Shown piece after piece: positions 44,905 through 53,077 of a DNA stretch of 64,000 nt. Within the stretch, counting starts at the first letter, position 1. The number at the start of each line of letters is the position of its first letter. The notes beneath the pieces were generated by a model. It did no database searches. It saw only the letters and a list, made by a program, of their open reading frames with translations, and was not told the DNA's origin. Source of the DNA: Nitratireductor pacificus pht-3B (GTDB taxonomy: Bacteria; Pseudomonadota; Alphaproteobacteria; Rhizobiales; Rhizobiaceae); assembly GCF_000300335.1 (NCBI RefSeq), contig NZ_AMRM01000017.1:1-64000 (forward strand), given 5' to 3'. A program made the translations under genes and the position numbers.

Positions 44905-47292
44905 GTGCTTACTGTCTATAACTGTATTGTCAACGAACACAATCCTGGCCTGGTTGTCCTGGCCGGTATTATCGGTGCTATCGCTTCCTTCACGGCGATC
45001 AGCCTGCTGCAGCACCTGCGCCGGGCCAGCGGCCGCCTGCGTTATTTATGGGCGACGGTCTCGGCGATCTCGTTCGGCTTCGGCGTCTGGGCCACGCATT
45101 TCGTCGCCATGCTGGCTTTCTCCCCCGGGATACCCAGCGCCTACGATCTGCCGCTGACCCTGGCCTCGCTGGCCATCGCCATTGTCATCACGGGCACCGG
45201 CATCGCCGTCGCCGCATACCGGCAGACGGTGGATCATCATCTGGTCGGCGGCGCGGTCCTCGGCGCCGGCATCGCCGCGATGCATTTCACCGGCATGATG
45301 GCGTTCGAGGTGGAGGGCCGCATCGTCTGGGACCAGCGCCTCGTCGCTGCGTCCCTCTTTGCAGGCGTGATGCTGGGCGCGCTCGCCATCCGGGTGGCGC
45401 TGCGGCGTCCCTCGGGCGCCGCCAACGTGATCGCGACCCTGACGCTGACGCTCGCCATCTGCTGCATGCACTTCATCGCCATGGGCGCCGTCGCGATCCA
45501 TCCCGATGCGGCGGTCACGATCTCGCCGTCCTCGATTCCGGCCGCCTGGCTTGCCGCCGGCGTATCGCTTGCAGCCTTCGCCATCCTGACGCTGACCGGT
45601 CTCGCTCTGTGGGTCGATATCCGCGACGGTCGCCGCGCCAAGCTCGAGGAACGCCGCATGCACGGCCTTGCCAATGCGGCGGTCGAAGGGCTGATCGTCT
45701 GCGATGACACGACCATCGTCACCGCCAACAGGAGCCTGTGCACGCTGAGCGGCCGTAGCCTCGGCGAGCTGATGGGCATGGACTTCACCAGGCTGTTCGG
45801 CGCCATAACGGCTTCCGACGCCACCACCGGCGGCGAGGAACCCATCTGGGAGGCGACGCTGCTGCACAGCGACGGCGGCCGGCATCCGGTCGAGATCATC
45901 TCCCGCATCATCGACTATGGCGGCCGGCCGCACACGATCATCGCGGTGCGCGACATCCGCGAACGCAAGAAGGCGGAAGCCGACATCCGCCGCCTAGCGC
46001 TGCACGATGCGCTGACCGGCCTGCCGAACCGGCGCAATTTCTCCGCCCGGCTCGAAGAGGAGATGTCGGCCCTGCCGGAAGGCCATTCGATCGCCCTCCT
46101 CTGCCTCGACCTCGACCGGTTCAAGGAGGTCAACGACCTGTTCGGTCACGCCGCCGGCGACGCCATGCTGCGCAAGGTCGCCGAAAGCGCCGGCCGGGTG
46201 CTTGCGGAGGGGCAGATGCTCGCCCGCCTCGGCGGCGACGAATTCGCCATCATCGCGCCCGGCCTGTCGGATCCCCATCAGGCCGCGACCATCGCCGAAC
46301 GCATCCTCGAGGCGTTCCGCCACGAGAACGAGCAGGCCACCAGCGACGGCCTGATGTCGACCAGTATCGGCATCGCGCTCTACCCCTCGGACGCGCAGGA
46401 CCAGGAAACCCTGATCACCCACGCAGACACCGCGCTCTACCGCGCCAAGTCGGAAGGGCGCGACACCTATCGCTTCTACGAACATGCCATGGGCCAGGAA
46501 GCGCGCTCGCGCCGCATCATGGAGCATGAGCTGCGCCACGCCGTCTCACGCCGGGAGTTTCGTCTCGTCTACCAGCCGCAGAAGAAGCTCGATACCGGCG
46601 AGGTGATCGGCTACGAGGCGCTGCTCCGCTGGCAGCACCCCGAACGCGGCAACGTCTCGCCGTCGGTGTTCGTGCCGGTGGCCGAGGAGAGCGGCGCGAT
46701 CGTCCCCATCGGCGAGTGGGTCCTGGAGACCGCCTGCAGGACCGCGGCTGGCTGGGCATCGAACGTGACCATCGCCGTCAACGTGTCGGCGGTTCAGCTG
46801 CACAGCGCCAACTTCCCGCAGACCGTACATCGCATCCTTCTGCAGAGCGGCCTGTCGCCCCACCGGCTCGAGATCGAGATCACCGAGACCGCGCTGGTGC
46901 GCGACATGCACCGGGCGCTGGCCAGCCTGCGCCAGCTGAAGGCGCTCGGTGTGCGGGTCGCTATGGACGATTTCGGCACCGGCTATTCGTCGCTGTCGAA
47001 CCTGCGCGCCTTCCCCTTCGACAAGATCAAGATCGACGGCTCGTTCATCCGCCAGGTCGATACCAACGAGCAGGCCGCCACCATCGTCAAGGCCGTGCTC
47101 GGCATCGGCCGCGGCCTCGGCCTGCCGGTGCTCGCCGAGGGCGTCGAGACTTCGGGCGAGCTGAGCTTCCTGTCGAAGGAGCTTTGCCAGATCGGCCAGG
47201 GCTACTATCTCGGCCGGCCCGCGCCGATCGAGGATTTCTCGGAAACGCCCGAAGCCGGTTCCCGGCAGGAAGCGGCGGCCAGCGCAGCCTAG
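44905..47292 (+). CDS. MHYT-PAS-GGDEF-EAL c-di-GMP signalling protein
   Basis: 795 residues from a GTG at 44905, with only a weak ribosome site. An N-terminal seven-helix MHYT sensor contains the metal-type motifs ATHFVAM, AMHFTGM and CMHFIAM. A PAS domain is at about 255-355, GGDEF at 443-447 (RLGGDEFAI), and EAL from residue 571 (YEALLRWQHP, later DDFGTGYSSLSNLRAFPF). Both catalytic motifs look intact. The I-site RxxD is absent. It could therefore synthesise or degrade c-di-GMP; direction is not readable. MHYT domains are proposed to sense a gas or redox signal via metal. Confidence 0.9.
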   Translation: MLTVYNCIVNEHNPGLVVLAGIIGAIASFTAISLLQHLRRASGRLRYLWATVSAISFGFGVWATHFVAMLAFSPGIPSAYDLPLTLASLAIAIVITGTGIAVAAYRQTVDHHLVGGAVLGAGIAAMHFTGMMAFEVEGRIVWDQRLVAASLFAGVMLGALAIRVALRRPSGAANVIATLTLTLAICCMHFIAMGAVAIHPDAAVTISPSSIPAAWLAAGVSLAAFAILTLTGLALWVDIRDGRRAKLEERRMHGLANAAVEGLIVCDDTTIVTANRSLCTLSGRSLGELMGMDFTRLFGAITASDATTGGEEPIWEATLLHSDGGRHPVEIISRIIDYGGRPHTIIAVRDIRERKKAEADIRRLALHDALTGLPNRRNFSARLEEEMSALPEGHSIALLCLDLDRFKEVNDLFGHAAGDAMLRKVAESAGRVLAEGQMLARLGGDEFAIIAPGLSDPHQAATIAERILEAFRHENEQATSDGLMSTSIGIALYPSDAQDQETLITHADTALYRAKSEGRDTYRFYEHAMGQEARSRRIMEHELRHAVSRREFRLVYQPQKKLDTGEVIGYEALLRWQHPERGNVSPSVFVPVAEESGAIVPIGEWVLETACRTAAGWASNVTIAVNVSAVQLHSANFPQTVHRILLQSGLSPHRLEIEITETALVRDMHRALASLRQLKALGVRVAMDDFGTGYSSLSNLRAFPFDKIKIDGSFIRQVDTNEQAATIVKAVLGIGRGLGLPVLAEGVETSGELSFLSKELCQIGQGYYLGRPAPIEDFSETPEAGSRQEAAASAA

Positions 47293-47321
47293 ATGCCGTA
47301 ATGGGCCCGCGCTCCTTCGCA

Positions 47322-47452
47322 CCCCTCTGCCCTGCCGGGCATTTCCCCCACAGGTGGGGAGATTGGCCGTCATTGATGGTTTCGCTGATCATCAGCCTTG
47401 ATGAGAGCTTATCTCCCACCTTTTGGGGGAGATGCCCGGCAGGGCAGAGGGG
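47322..47452. repeat. Long inverted repeat element between convergent genes
   Basis: Arms of 42 bp at 47322-47363 and 47411-47452, nearly perfect, around a 47-base loop. The outer parts carry CCCCTCTGCCCTGCCGGGC. Its composition resembles rhizobial dispersed intergenic palindromes. It lies between the GGDEF-EAL and monooxygenase stops and could act as a two-way terminator. Confidence 0.75.
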
Positions 47453-47489
47453 GGCGTGACGGAACGCGGCGTAAGTCGCAACTGCAATG

Positions 47490-48977
47490 CTATGCCGCCC
47501 GGTAATCCGGCGCACTCTTGAGATAGCGCGCATAGGCATCGGCATTTGGCGGCGACAGGTTCTCCGCGAGCGGATTGCGCCTGCGGACCGTCGCGCCCAT
47601 GTCCGCGATCAGCTCGTCGAAATGCTTGAAGTGATAGGGCGCCACGCATAGCCCGCCATAGACGCCGGCCGCCGGGCGTTCCTCCCGCTTCCAGCGCAGC
47701 ATCATCTCGATGTTGGCGTTCATCTCTTCCGGCGTCGGCTGGTTTTCCAGCATCCCGTCGGCGTAGCGCACCAGCCAGTTGGCGGCCAGTTCCGCGCTCA
47801 GCACGGTGCAGAAGGACGAGTTGAACCCGACAAAGCCCATATCGGGCAGGTCCGGATTGGCGACGATGCGATAGAGCCGGTACTGGCCGTCCGGCTCGAC
47901 CAGCTTGCGCCGATACTCCTCCGGCAGGAACGGCACGCCGAGCTTCCAGCCGGTGGCGAGGATCGCACAATCCGTCCCGACCCGCTCGCCGCCCGACAGC
48001 ACGACCGTATCCGCTTCGTAGCGGTCGAAGGTTCCCTGGATCGCCTCGATCCGCCCGTCGGCGACCATGTCGAAGAAGCCCGGCGTGACGATCGGCACCG
48101 AGCAGTTGATGCCGGTCTCGATCGGCGTCTTCGGTCTCAGCCCCGTCTTCTTCAGTTTCAGTTGCAGCGACAACAGGCTTTCGAGCGCCCGCCAGTTGGC
48201 CCAGACGAAGGGTTTCGCGACCGCGTGGCTGAGCCGCGCCATGGCCGTCTGTCCCCAGCCGGGGAACATCTTCTCCTGCGCCCTTATGTAGAGGATGCGC
48301 TTGAAATTGATCAGCCCGCCGATGAAGTACGGGATGCGCCACACCGATTCCAGATAGACGATGGTCACGCTCGCCGCGCCGGACTTCACGGCGTTGACGG
48401 CAATGTCAGTCGCCGACTTGGAAAAGCCGAGCACCGTCACGCGCTGGCCCCGGATCGTCGCCGGGTCCGTGTATTGCGAGGAATGCAGCACCTGCCCGCC
48501 AGCGGCCTCGAAGTCCGCACGACCGGGAAATGCGGGCATGTTCATATCGCTGAACTGCCCGCTGCAGATGGCGACGAAGTCGAAATCCTCGCTCGTCTCG
48601 CCCTCCGGCGTGGCGAGCGACAGCGTCCAGCCCTTCCGGCCGTCGGCGCGGCGTTCCATGCCGAGGACCGTGGTGTCGAAGCGGATATGCGGAAAAATGC
48701 CGTTCTCCCGCGCATGGTCGCGCAGATAGGCATACACCTGCGGTCCCTTCGGCCATTCCGGATAGGCTTCAGGCATCGGTTTCGACGTATAGCGGTAGAG
48801 CTCCTTCGGGCTTTGCGTCTGCACGTCGGGATACGAGCGCGACGGTTCCCACACGCCTCCCAGATCGTGGCTGCGCTCGATCACGCTGACCACGTGGCCG
48901 CGCTCCATGAAGGCCTTGGCGGCGGCAAGCCCGCTGACGCCGGCGCCGATGACACAGACATTCTTCTTGTCGACCAT
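47490..48977 (-). CDS. Flavin-containing monooxygenase (FMO/Baeyer-Villiger type)
   Basis: 495 residues from MVDKKNVCVIGAGVSGLAAA, with AAGGGGA upstream. FAD Rossmann motif GAGVSG at 11-16, second nucleotide site TVLGFSKSATDIAVNAV and the FMO-type fingerprint around HSSQYTDP, then the ATGW motif in AILATGWKLGVPF. The second site has GFSKSA rather than GxGxxG, typical of FMO relatives. It oxidises an unknown organic substrate with NADPH and oxygen. It follows the cupin gene on the same strand after 178 bp, and both are divergent from an AraC gene. Confidence 0.85.
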   Translation of the reverse strand: MVDKKNVCVIGAGVSGLAAAKAFMERGHVVSVIERSHDLGGVWEPSRSYPDVQTQSPKELYRYTSKPMPEAYPEWPKGPQVYAYLRDHARENGIFPHIRFDTTVLGMERRADGRKGWTLSLATPEGETSEDFDFVAICSGQFSDMNMPAFPGRADFEAAGGQVLHSSQYTDPATIRGQRVTVLGFSKSATDIAVNAVKSGAASVTIVYLESVWRIPYFIGGLINFKRILYIRAQEKMFPGWGQTAMARLSHAVAKPFVWANWRALESLLSLQLKLKKTGLRPKTPIETGINCSVPIVTPGFFDMVADGRIEAIQGTFDRYEADTVVLSGGERVGTDCAILATGWKLGVPFLPEEYRRKLVEPDGQYRLYRIVANPDLPDMGFVGFNSSFCTVLSAELAANWLVRYADGMLENQPTPEEMNANIEMMLRWKREERPAAGVYGGLCVAPYHFKHFDELIADMGATVRRRNPLAENLSPPNADAYARYLKSAPDYRAA

Positions 48978-49155
48978 ATGGTTCCCCTTGCCGGCCGCGC
49001 ACGTCCGGCCGACCGGGCGCATTCCACGCGCGCCGGCCATCGCCGCGTCGGGCCGTTCATCTGCGGAGCGCGGGGTGTCCGTCCGGACACCGGGAAGCGC
49101 CCTGCCTTTTTTATGATTGTCCGGGTAGCGGAGCTCGGCTCCGCCCGTTCGCCTG

Positions 49156-49608
49156 CTAGTCGTTGGCCTCGGGCGGCAGGAAGTCCACCTCATGCATCGC
49201 CGACACCTTCACCACCTCTTCGGGGTCGGTGAGGTTGTCCAGCTCGCCGAACAGCTTCTCGAGCATCCGCGCCGGCGAGACCCAGAACAGCGCCCGGGCG
49301 GGCTTGTCCGACTTGTTGAAATAGCCGTGCGGGATGCCGCGCGGCATGCGCACCAGGTCGCCGGCCTTCGCCTTGACCCATTCCCCGTCGAGTTTCAGGT
49401 CGAGTTCGCCTTCCTGCACGAGGATGAACTCGTCTTGCGTCGGGTGGATGTGGACCGGCACGAACTGGCCCGGCTCGCTGTTGGTCTCGAAGGCGAAGGT
49501 GCTCTCGCCGACGGCCTTCGGGAAATAGACCTGCCCGAGGATGTTCCACGTCTTGCCGTTGAAGCCGGTTCCCTCGCGGGTGATGCCTTTGTCGAGCTGC
49601 TGGCTCAT
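49156..49608 (-). CDS. Cupin-domain protein
   Basis: 150 residues. The double cupin motif is visible: PVHIHPTQDEFILVQEGELD with two His and a Glu for metal, and RMPRGIPHGYFNKSDKPARA for the second half. Single small-barrel cupins of this sort are often metal-dependent dioxygenases, isomerases or sensors. Gene order (cupin, then monooxygenase, divergent AraC) suggests a shared oxidation pathway. Confidence 0.82.
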   Translation of the reverse strand: MSQQLDKGITREGTGFNGKTWNILGQVYFPKAVGESTFAFETNSEPGQFVPVHIHPTQDEFILVQEGELDLKLDGEWVKAKAGDLVRMPRGIPHGYFNKSDKPARALFWVSPARMLEKLFGELDNLTDPEEVVKVSAMHEVDFLPPEAND

Positions 49609-49800
49609 CTGATAACTCCCATTTTGGCGGATGCGGCCTTGCCGGCCTTTTCTGGTTCCGCCACAACGCTACCCGCCTGCAACGGCCGGGCGCTATCCGC
49701 CCGGCGCGCCGACTATCCGGAAAACGCAACAATCGTCATGTCGCGGCGACACGCCGCGCTTTGCGGTTTATGCGGGGAGCGATTGTGCTAATCTGCGCCC

Positions 49801-50838
49801 ATGCATGCGAACGAAGCCCCCCGCAAGGCGGCTCCGCTTTCTGCACATGTGCTGTTTCAGTCGGACGATCTCGACTGTGCAAGAGAACGGGTCGCGGAGA
49901 AGTTCTGCAGCCACCGGTTGGATATCATCGGTGACGGCAGACCCTTTCGCGCCGAGCATCATCACGCGGCCGGCGACATCCTCTCGCTGAACTACATCAG
50001 CTATGGCGCCGACGTGCTGATCGACCCCGGCGAACTCGGCGATTTCTACCTGATCCAGATGCCCATCACCGGCGCGGCGACGATACGCAATGGCGACCGT
50101 GAATTCCTGACCAATCGCGGCATCGCCTCCGTGCTCAACGCCGATCTCGCCACCCGCATGAAGTGGTGGCAGGGCTGCGCCCAGATCCTGGTGCAGGTGC
50201 GCAAGGCGCCGTTCGTGGCGCTTGCCGAGCAATTGCTCGACCGCCACCTGCCTGCGCCCCTGATCTTCGATCCCCTGATCGATTTCTCGCGGCCCGAGAT
50301 GCTGGCCTGGCGCAGCATGGCGAACGCCATGTTCCACGCCGCCGAAGCGGCCGAGACCGCACCGGGACGGCCGACGATCCAGACCGTTCTCAACGAGCAG
50401 CGACTGCTCGAACTGTTCCTGCGCGGCCAGCCCAACAATTGCAGCCTGTTCTTCGCGGAGGAACGCACCGGCGCCAATCCGCGCCATATCAAGCGCGCCG
50501 AGGAGTTCATCCGCGCGCATGCGGCGGAACCGGTGACGCTGGTCGATATCGCCCGGGCCGCCGGCGTCGCGCCGCGCACGCTGCAGCTCGGCTACAGGAC
50601 CATCCTGAAGTCATCCCCCATGCGCAGCCTGACGCGCGAACGTCTGCGCCGGGTGCGTTTCGAACTGATCGCCGGGGCCGGAAGCGAGCCGGTAACCGAC
50701 GTCGCCTTCCGCTGGGGGTTCACGCATCTCGGCCGCTTCGCCGGCGACTATCGCCGGGAATTCGGCGAACTGCCGAGCGAGACCGTCCGCCGCGCCGCCG
50801 GAACGATCATGCCGTGCTTCACCGGTACGCGCGCATAG
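49801..50838 (+). CDS. AraC-family transcriptional regulator
   Basis: 345 residues with an N-terminal AraC-binding-like ligand domain (residues 20-210) and a C-terminal double HTH from about 240 (VTLVDIARAAGVAPRTLQLG, then PVTDVAFRWGFTHLGRFAGD and RREFGELPSETVRR). It is divergent from the cupin/monooxygenase genes and is their likely activator in response to substrate. Confidence 0.88.
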   Translation: MHANEAPRKAAPLSAHVLFQSDDLDCARERVAEKFCSHRLDIIGDGRPFRAEHHHAAGDILSLNYISYGADVLIDPGELGDFYLIQMPITGAATIRNGDREFLTNRGIASVLNADLATRMKWWQGCAQILVQVRKAPFVALAEQLLDRHLPAPLIFDPLIDFSRPEMLAWRSMANAMFHAAEAAETAPGRPTIQTVLNEQRLLELFLRGQPNNCSLFFAEERTGANPRHIKRAEEFIRAHAAEPVTLVDIARAAGVAPRTLQLGYRTILKSSPMRSLTRERLRRVRFELIAGAGSEPVTDVAFRWGFTHLGRFAGDYRREFGELPSETVRRAAGTIMPCFTGTRA

Positions 50839-50848
50839 AGGCGCTATA

Positions 50849-50949
50849 GCATTTTGCAGTCAGGTGGAATCACCTGGCGTCCGCATAAATGCAGAAAAAA
50901 CAAATAGATAGAGCGTCCTTGTGCGTCCAAATGGACGCACGGCGCTCTA
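50849..50949. repeat. Structured intergenic repeat, copy B
   Basis: Begins GCATTTTGCAGTC as in copy A at 23530. Hairpin CAGGTG, GAAT, CACCTG, then CGTCCGCAT. A second, longer hairpin follows: TAGAGCG outside and GTGCGTCC, AAAT, GGACGCAC inside. The stop codon of the leftward GatB/YqeY gene (50947-50949) lies inside the element. Confidence 0.75.
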
Positions 50950-51396
50950 GCGCAGCATGCCCTTGACGATGCCGCTCGCCTTGCCGAAATCCATGCGGCC
51001 AGGGAACTTTTCCTTCAGCGCGTTCATGCAGCGGCCCATGTCGCGCAGCCCGTCGGCGCCGACCTCATGCACCACCTGCGCGCAGACCTTCTGCAGGTCC
51101 GCCTCGCCGAGCGGCTTGGGCAGGAACTCCGAGATGATAACGATTTCCTGGCGCTCCTGTTCGGCGAGTTCCAGGCGGTTGCCTTCCTCGAAGGCCTTGG
51201 CGGATTCCTGGCGTTGCTTGGCCATCTTGACCAGAATCTGCAGGATATCCTCATCGCTGACCGGATCCTTGCCGGCGCCGCGATTGGCTATGTCACGGTC
51301 CTTGATGGCCGTCTGGACCAGACGCAGCGTTGAAATGCGGCGCTTGTCCTGCTGTTTAACGGCGTCATTCAACGCCTTGGCGAGTTGCTCGCGCAT
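50947..51396 (-). CDS. GatB/YqeY domain-containing protein
   Basis: 149 residues from MREQLAKALNDAVKQQDKRR; an upstream start (51474) adds a region without family similarity. Typical YqeY segments: RISTLRLVQTAIKDRDIANR, ELAEQERQEIVIISEFLPKP and MGRCMNALKEKFPGRMDFGK. The domain resembles the tRNA-binding tail of GatB, and a tRNA-linked role is proposed for the family. Divergent from carA, an arrangement seen in many Hyphomicrobiales. Confidence 0.92.
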   Translation of the reverse strand: MREQLAKALNDAVKQQDKRRISTLRLVQTAIKDRDIANRGAGKDPVSDEDILQILVKMAKQRQESAKAFEEGNRLELAEQERQEIVIISEFLPKPLGEADLQKVCAQVVHEVGADGLRDMGRCMNALKEKFPGRMDFGKASGIVKGMLR

Positions 51397-51509
51397 AACA
51401 CCTGTCTCCCGTCGCAAGGGTGAACATAGCTCTGGCTGGTTCGTGAAGCAAGCGGCTGAGATTTTATAAGCCATTGGAAATATTAGATTAAATAATTATC
51501 CGCCGGCAA

Positions 51510-51538
51510 TTGACCGCATATCTGCCTTTGCTTATTGT
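51510..51538 (+). promoter_or_regulatory. Sigma-70 promoter candidate for carA
   Basis: TTGACC, 17 bases, TATTGT. The -35 matches five of six consensus bases and the -10 four of six, with ideal spacing. It lies at the edge of an A+T-rich patch on the carA strand. Confidence 0.5.
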
Positions 51539-51613
51539 CCGCGCCTTGCATGGACAATCTTGGTTCTGTGCGGGTGGCAGGCCTGTTGGCCTTCGGCTCG
51601 ACGCACTTCGATG

Positions 51614-51625
51614 CGCCATATGGCG
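51614..51625. promoter_or_regulatory. 12-bp perfect palindrome in the carA leader
   Basis: CGCCATATGGCG lies about 180 bp upstream of the carA start and downstream of the promoter candidate. It could be a repressor site. Isolated palindromes of this length also occur by chance. Confidence 0.35.
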
Positions 51626-51804
51626 TATGTGGGCGCTTGTTTCAAGGCCCCTTGCGCCGCGCGCGAAAAAGTGAGAACCGGTGACCGACAAGCATCAAAC
51701 GGAAACAGCCTGAGGACGGGTGCAAACGCCCACGGTGGCGACACGCGTCCGAACACCGCCCGAGATCGGCTGTATCCGGGACCAGCAAGAATGGAGACCT
51801 TCCC

Positions 51805-53004
51805 ATGGCGACCAACACGCCCCCCTGGAGTGAGACCCGGCCCACAGCGCTGATCGTTCTGGCCGACGGCACAGTCATCGAGGGCAAGGGGCTGGGCGCC
51901 ACCGGCGAAGCGACCGGCGAGCTTTGCTTCAACACGGCGCTCACCGGCTACCAGGAAATCCTGACCGACCCGTCCTATGCGGGCCAGATCGTCACCTTCA
52001 CCTTCCCCCATATCGGCAACATCGGGGCGAACGAGGAAGACGTCGAGGACCTGCACCCTGCCGCCCGCGCCGGTGCGGTCGGCGCGGTCCTGCGCGCCGA
52101 TATCTCGAACCCTTCCAGCTACCGTTCGCTCGGCCATCTCGACGACTGGCTGAAGCGGCGCGGCCTGGTCGCCGCCTGCGGCGTCGACACGCGCGCCCTC
52201 ACCGCCCTGCTGCGCGACAAGGGCGCCGCCAATGCGGTGATCGCCCATCATCCAGATGGCCGGTTCGATCTCGATGCTCTGAAGGCGAAGGCCCGCGCCT
52301 GGTCCGGCCTGGTCGGCCTCGACCTCGCCAAGGACGTCACCTCGGGCCAGTCCGGCAGCTGGAGCGAGACGCCGTGGGTCTGGAACGAGGGCTACGGTTC
52401 CGAGGCTGCCCCGAAAATGCACATCGTAGCGGTGGATTACGGCGCCAAGCGCAACATCCTGCGCCTGATGGCGGGCCTCGGCGCGAAGGTCACCATCGTC
52501 CCGGCGCAGACGGCGGCCGCCGACATCCTGGCGCTGCAGCCGGACGGCATTTTCCTGTCCAACGGCCCCGGCGATCCCGCGGCCACCGCCTCCTACGCAG
52601 TGCCGATGATCCGTGAGCTGCTGGAGATCGGAATTCCGATGTTCGGCATCTGCCTCGGCCATCAGCTTCTGGCGCTCGCCCTCGGCGCCAGCACGGTGAA
52701 GATGCATCAGGGCCATCACGGCGCCAATCATCCGGTCAAGGATTTCACCACCGGCAAGGTGGAGATCGTGTCCATGAACCACGGCTTCGCGGTCGATGGC
52801 GACACGCTGCCCGACGGCGTCGAGGAGACCCATGTCTCCCTGTTCGACGGCTCGAACTGCGGCCTGACGCTGACGGGCAAGCCCGTCTTCTCCGTCCAGC
52901 ACCACCCCGAGGCCTCGCCCGGACCGCAGGATTCGCACTACCTGTTCCGCCGTTTCGCCAATCTGATCCGCGCGCGGCAGGGTGAGCCGGCCCTGGCCGA
53001 ATAA
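51805..53004 (+). CDS. carA: Carbamoyl-phosphate synthase small subunit
   Basis: 399 residues. The N-terminal CPSase small-chain domain (VLADGTVIEGKGLGATGEAT, then FTFPHIGNIGANEEDVED) leads into a class I glutamine amidotransferase: nucleophile C283 (MFGICLGHQLLALALG), H367 and E369 (QHHPEAS). It releases ammonia from glutamine and passes it to CarB to make carbamoyl phosphate for pyrimidine and arginine synthesis. carB begins 7.7 kb downstream on the same strand. Confidence 0.96.
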   Translation: MATNTPPWSETRPTALIVLADGTVIEGKGLGATGEATGELCFNTALTGYQEILTDPSYAGQIVTFTFPHIGNIGANEEDVEDLHPAARAGAVGAVLRADISNPSSYRSLGHLDDWLKRRGLVAACGVDTRALTALLRDKGAANAVIAHHPDGRFDLDALKAKARAWSGLVGLDLAKDVTSGQSGSWSETPWVWNEGYGSEAAPKMHIVAVDYGAKRNILRLMAGLGAKVTIVPAQTAAADILALQPDGIFLSNGPGDPAATASYAVPMIRELLEIGIPMFGICLGHQLLALALGASTVKMHQGHHGANHPVKDFTTGKVEIVSMNHGFAVDGDTLPDGVEETHVSLFDGSNCGLTLTGKPVFSVQHHPEASPGPQDSHYLFRRFANLIRARQGEPALAE

Positions 53005-53028
53005 AGCTGAGCAAACCCCGTAAAAGAC

Positions 53029-53060
53029 AAAGGGCGGCCTTGAAGCCGCCCTTTCCATTT
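53029..53060. terminator. Terminator after carA
   Basis: AAAGGGCGGC pairs with GCCGCCCTTT around CTTGAA, followed by CCATTT. It lies between carA and the leftward VWA gene and can act on both. Confidence 0.75.
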
Positions 53061-53077
53061 CCGGACCCGATGCGCGT

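Larger units (their letters stand above)
51397..51804. other. Divergent intergenic region with a long carA leader
   Basis: 408 bp. It holds an A+T-rich patch (51475-51500), the promoter candidate at 51510 and a 12-bp palindrome at 51614. About 260 nt would be untranslated leader of carA if that promoter is used. No attenuator hairpin with T-run was recognised. Confidence 0.5.
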
